Below, in pieces: positions 63,050 to 64,000 of a stretch of DNA of 64,000 nucleotides. The notes below the pieces were generated by a model. That model was not told the DNA's origin. It saw nothing but the letters and a program-made list of their open reading frames with translations, and ran no database searches. Origin of the DNA: Streptomyces sp. B3I8 (lineage in GTDB: Bacteria > Actinomycetota > Actinomycetes > Streptomycetales > Streptomycetaceae); NCBI RefSeq assembly GCF_030816915.1, contig NZ_JAUSYN010000002.1, positions 1,308,501 to 1,372,500 of the forward strand, given 5' to 3'. The number at the start of each line of letters is the position of its first letter. Position 1 is the first letter of the stretch. The position numbers and the translations under genes are program-made.

Positions 63050-64000
<951 letters not shown>

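Overview
The window is chromosomal DNA of a Streptomyces-type actinomycete. Evidence: very high GC with strong third-position bias, frequent GTG and TTG starts, stop/start overlaps of the GTGA, ATGA and TTGA type, several start codons 6-8 nt behind a -10 hexamer (leaderless), a SepF-like protein, scpAB beside a second ParA, a sortase-E type LAETG surface protein, and the abundant streptomycete intergenic repeat. From memory the gene order resembles the conserved core around SCO1730-SCO1790 of S. coelicolor; this was not checked by alignment. There is no prophage, insertion sequence, integrase or CRISPR array.

0.1-12.7 kb is an accessory-flavoured stretch. It holds a double-GNAT acetyltransferase overlapping a DUF402 gene broken by one in-frame TAG, a methyltransferase facing a 44-residue ORF, a cell-wall-anchored AA10 LPMO, and a MarR/cupin pair sharing two perfect 17- and 25-bp operators. 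An SOS mutasome (dnaE2-imuB) follows behind two LexA-type boxes, then a decayed 4,5-DOPA-dioxygenase-like pseudogene and an AraC regulator divergent from NTF2-like and MoaF-like genes.

12.8-30 kb carries surface, envelope and division genes: a slipin, a streptogrisin-type protease, DUF1684, a DUF5685 protein with a cysteine-rich tail divergent from sflA, an acyl-CoA dehydrogenase, a 14-TM efflux pump, a PIG-V-like mannosyltransferase, a PAP2 phosphatase, an I78 inhibitor, a GT4 enzyme coupled to an unknown protein, and an Rpf-LysM resuscitation factor.

30-41 kb is a housekeeping block on the minus strand. One unit runs parA - RHH protein - scpA - scpB - rluB, which links chromosome segregation and condensation to 23S pseudouridylation. 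A second runs aroH - tyrA - cmk - plsC - der. Both use tight overlapping start/stop junctions, and strong inverted repeats separate them. Alanine dehydrogenase lies upstream.

41-57.8 kb holds a STAND/TPR protein, an ADP-ribose-type NUDIX hydrolase, pyrG, a GH15 enzyme, a GT4 enzyme, recN, the nadK-tlyA unit, an SCP2 protein and a ferric-siderophore ABC importer (two FecCD permeases and an ATPase) behind a perfect iron box but without a binding protein.

58-64 kb holds a NagD-like HAD phosphatase, a DUF1015 protein from a textbook leaderless promoter, and a 706-residue protein with a giant Arg/Asp-repeat disordered half. It ends with the distal part of an rRNA operon on the minus strand: partial 23S, 5S and a canonical intrinsic terminator. 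The 16S gene and the 23S 5' end lie beyond the window.
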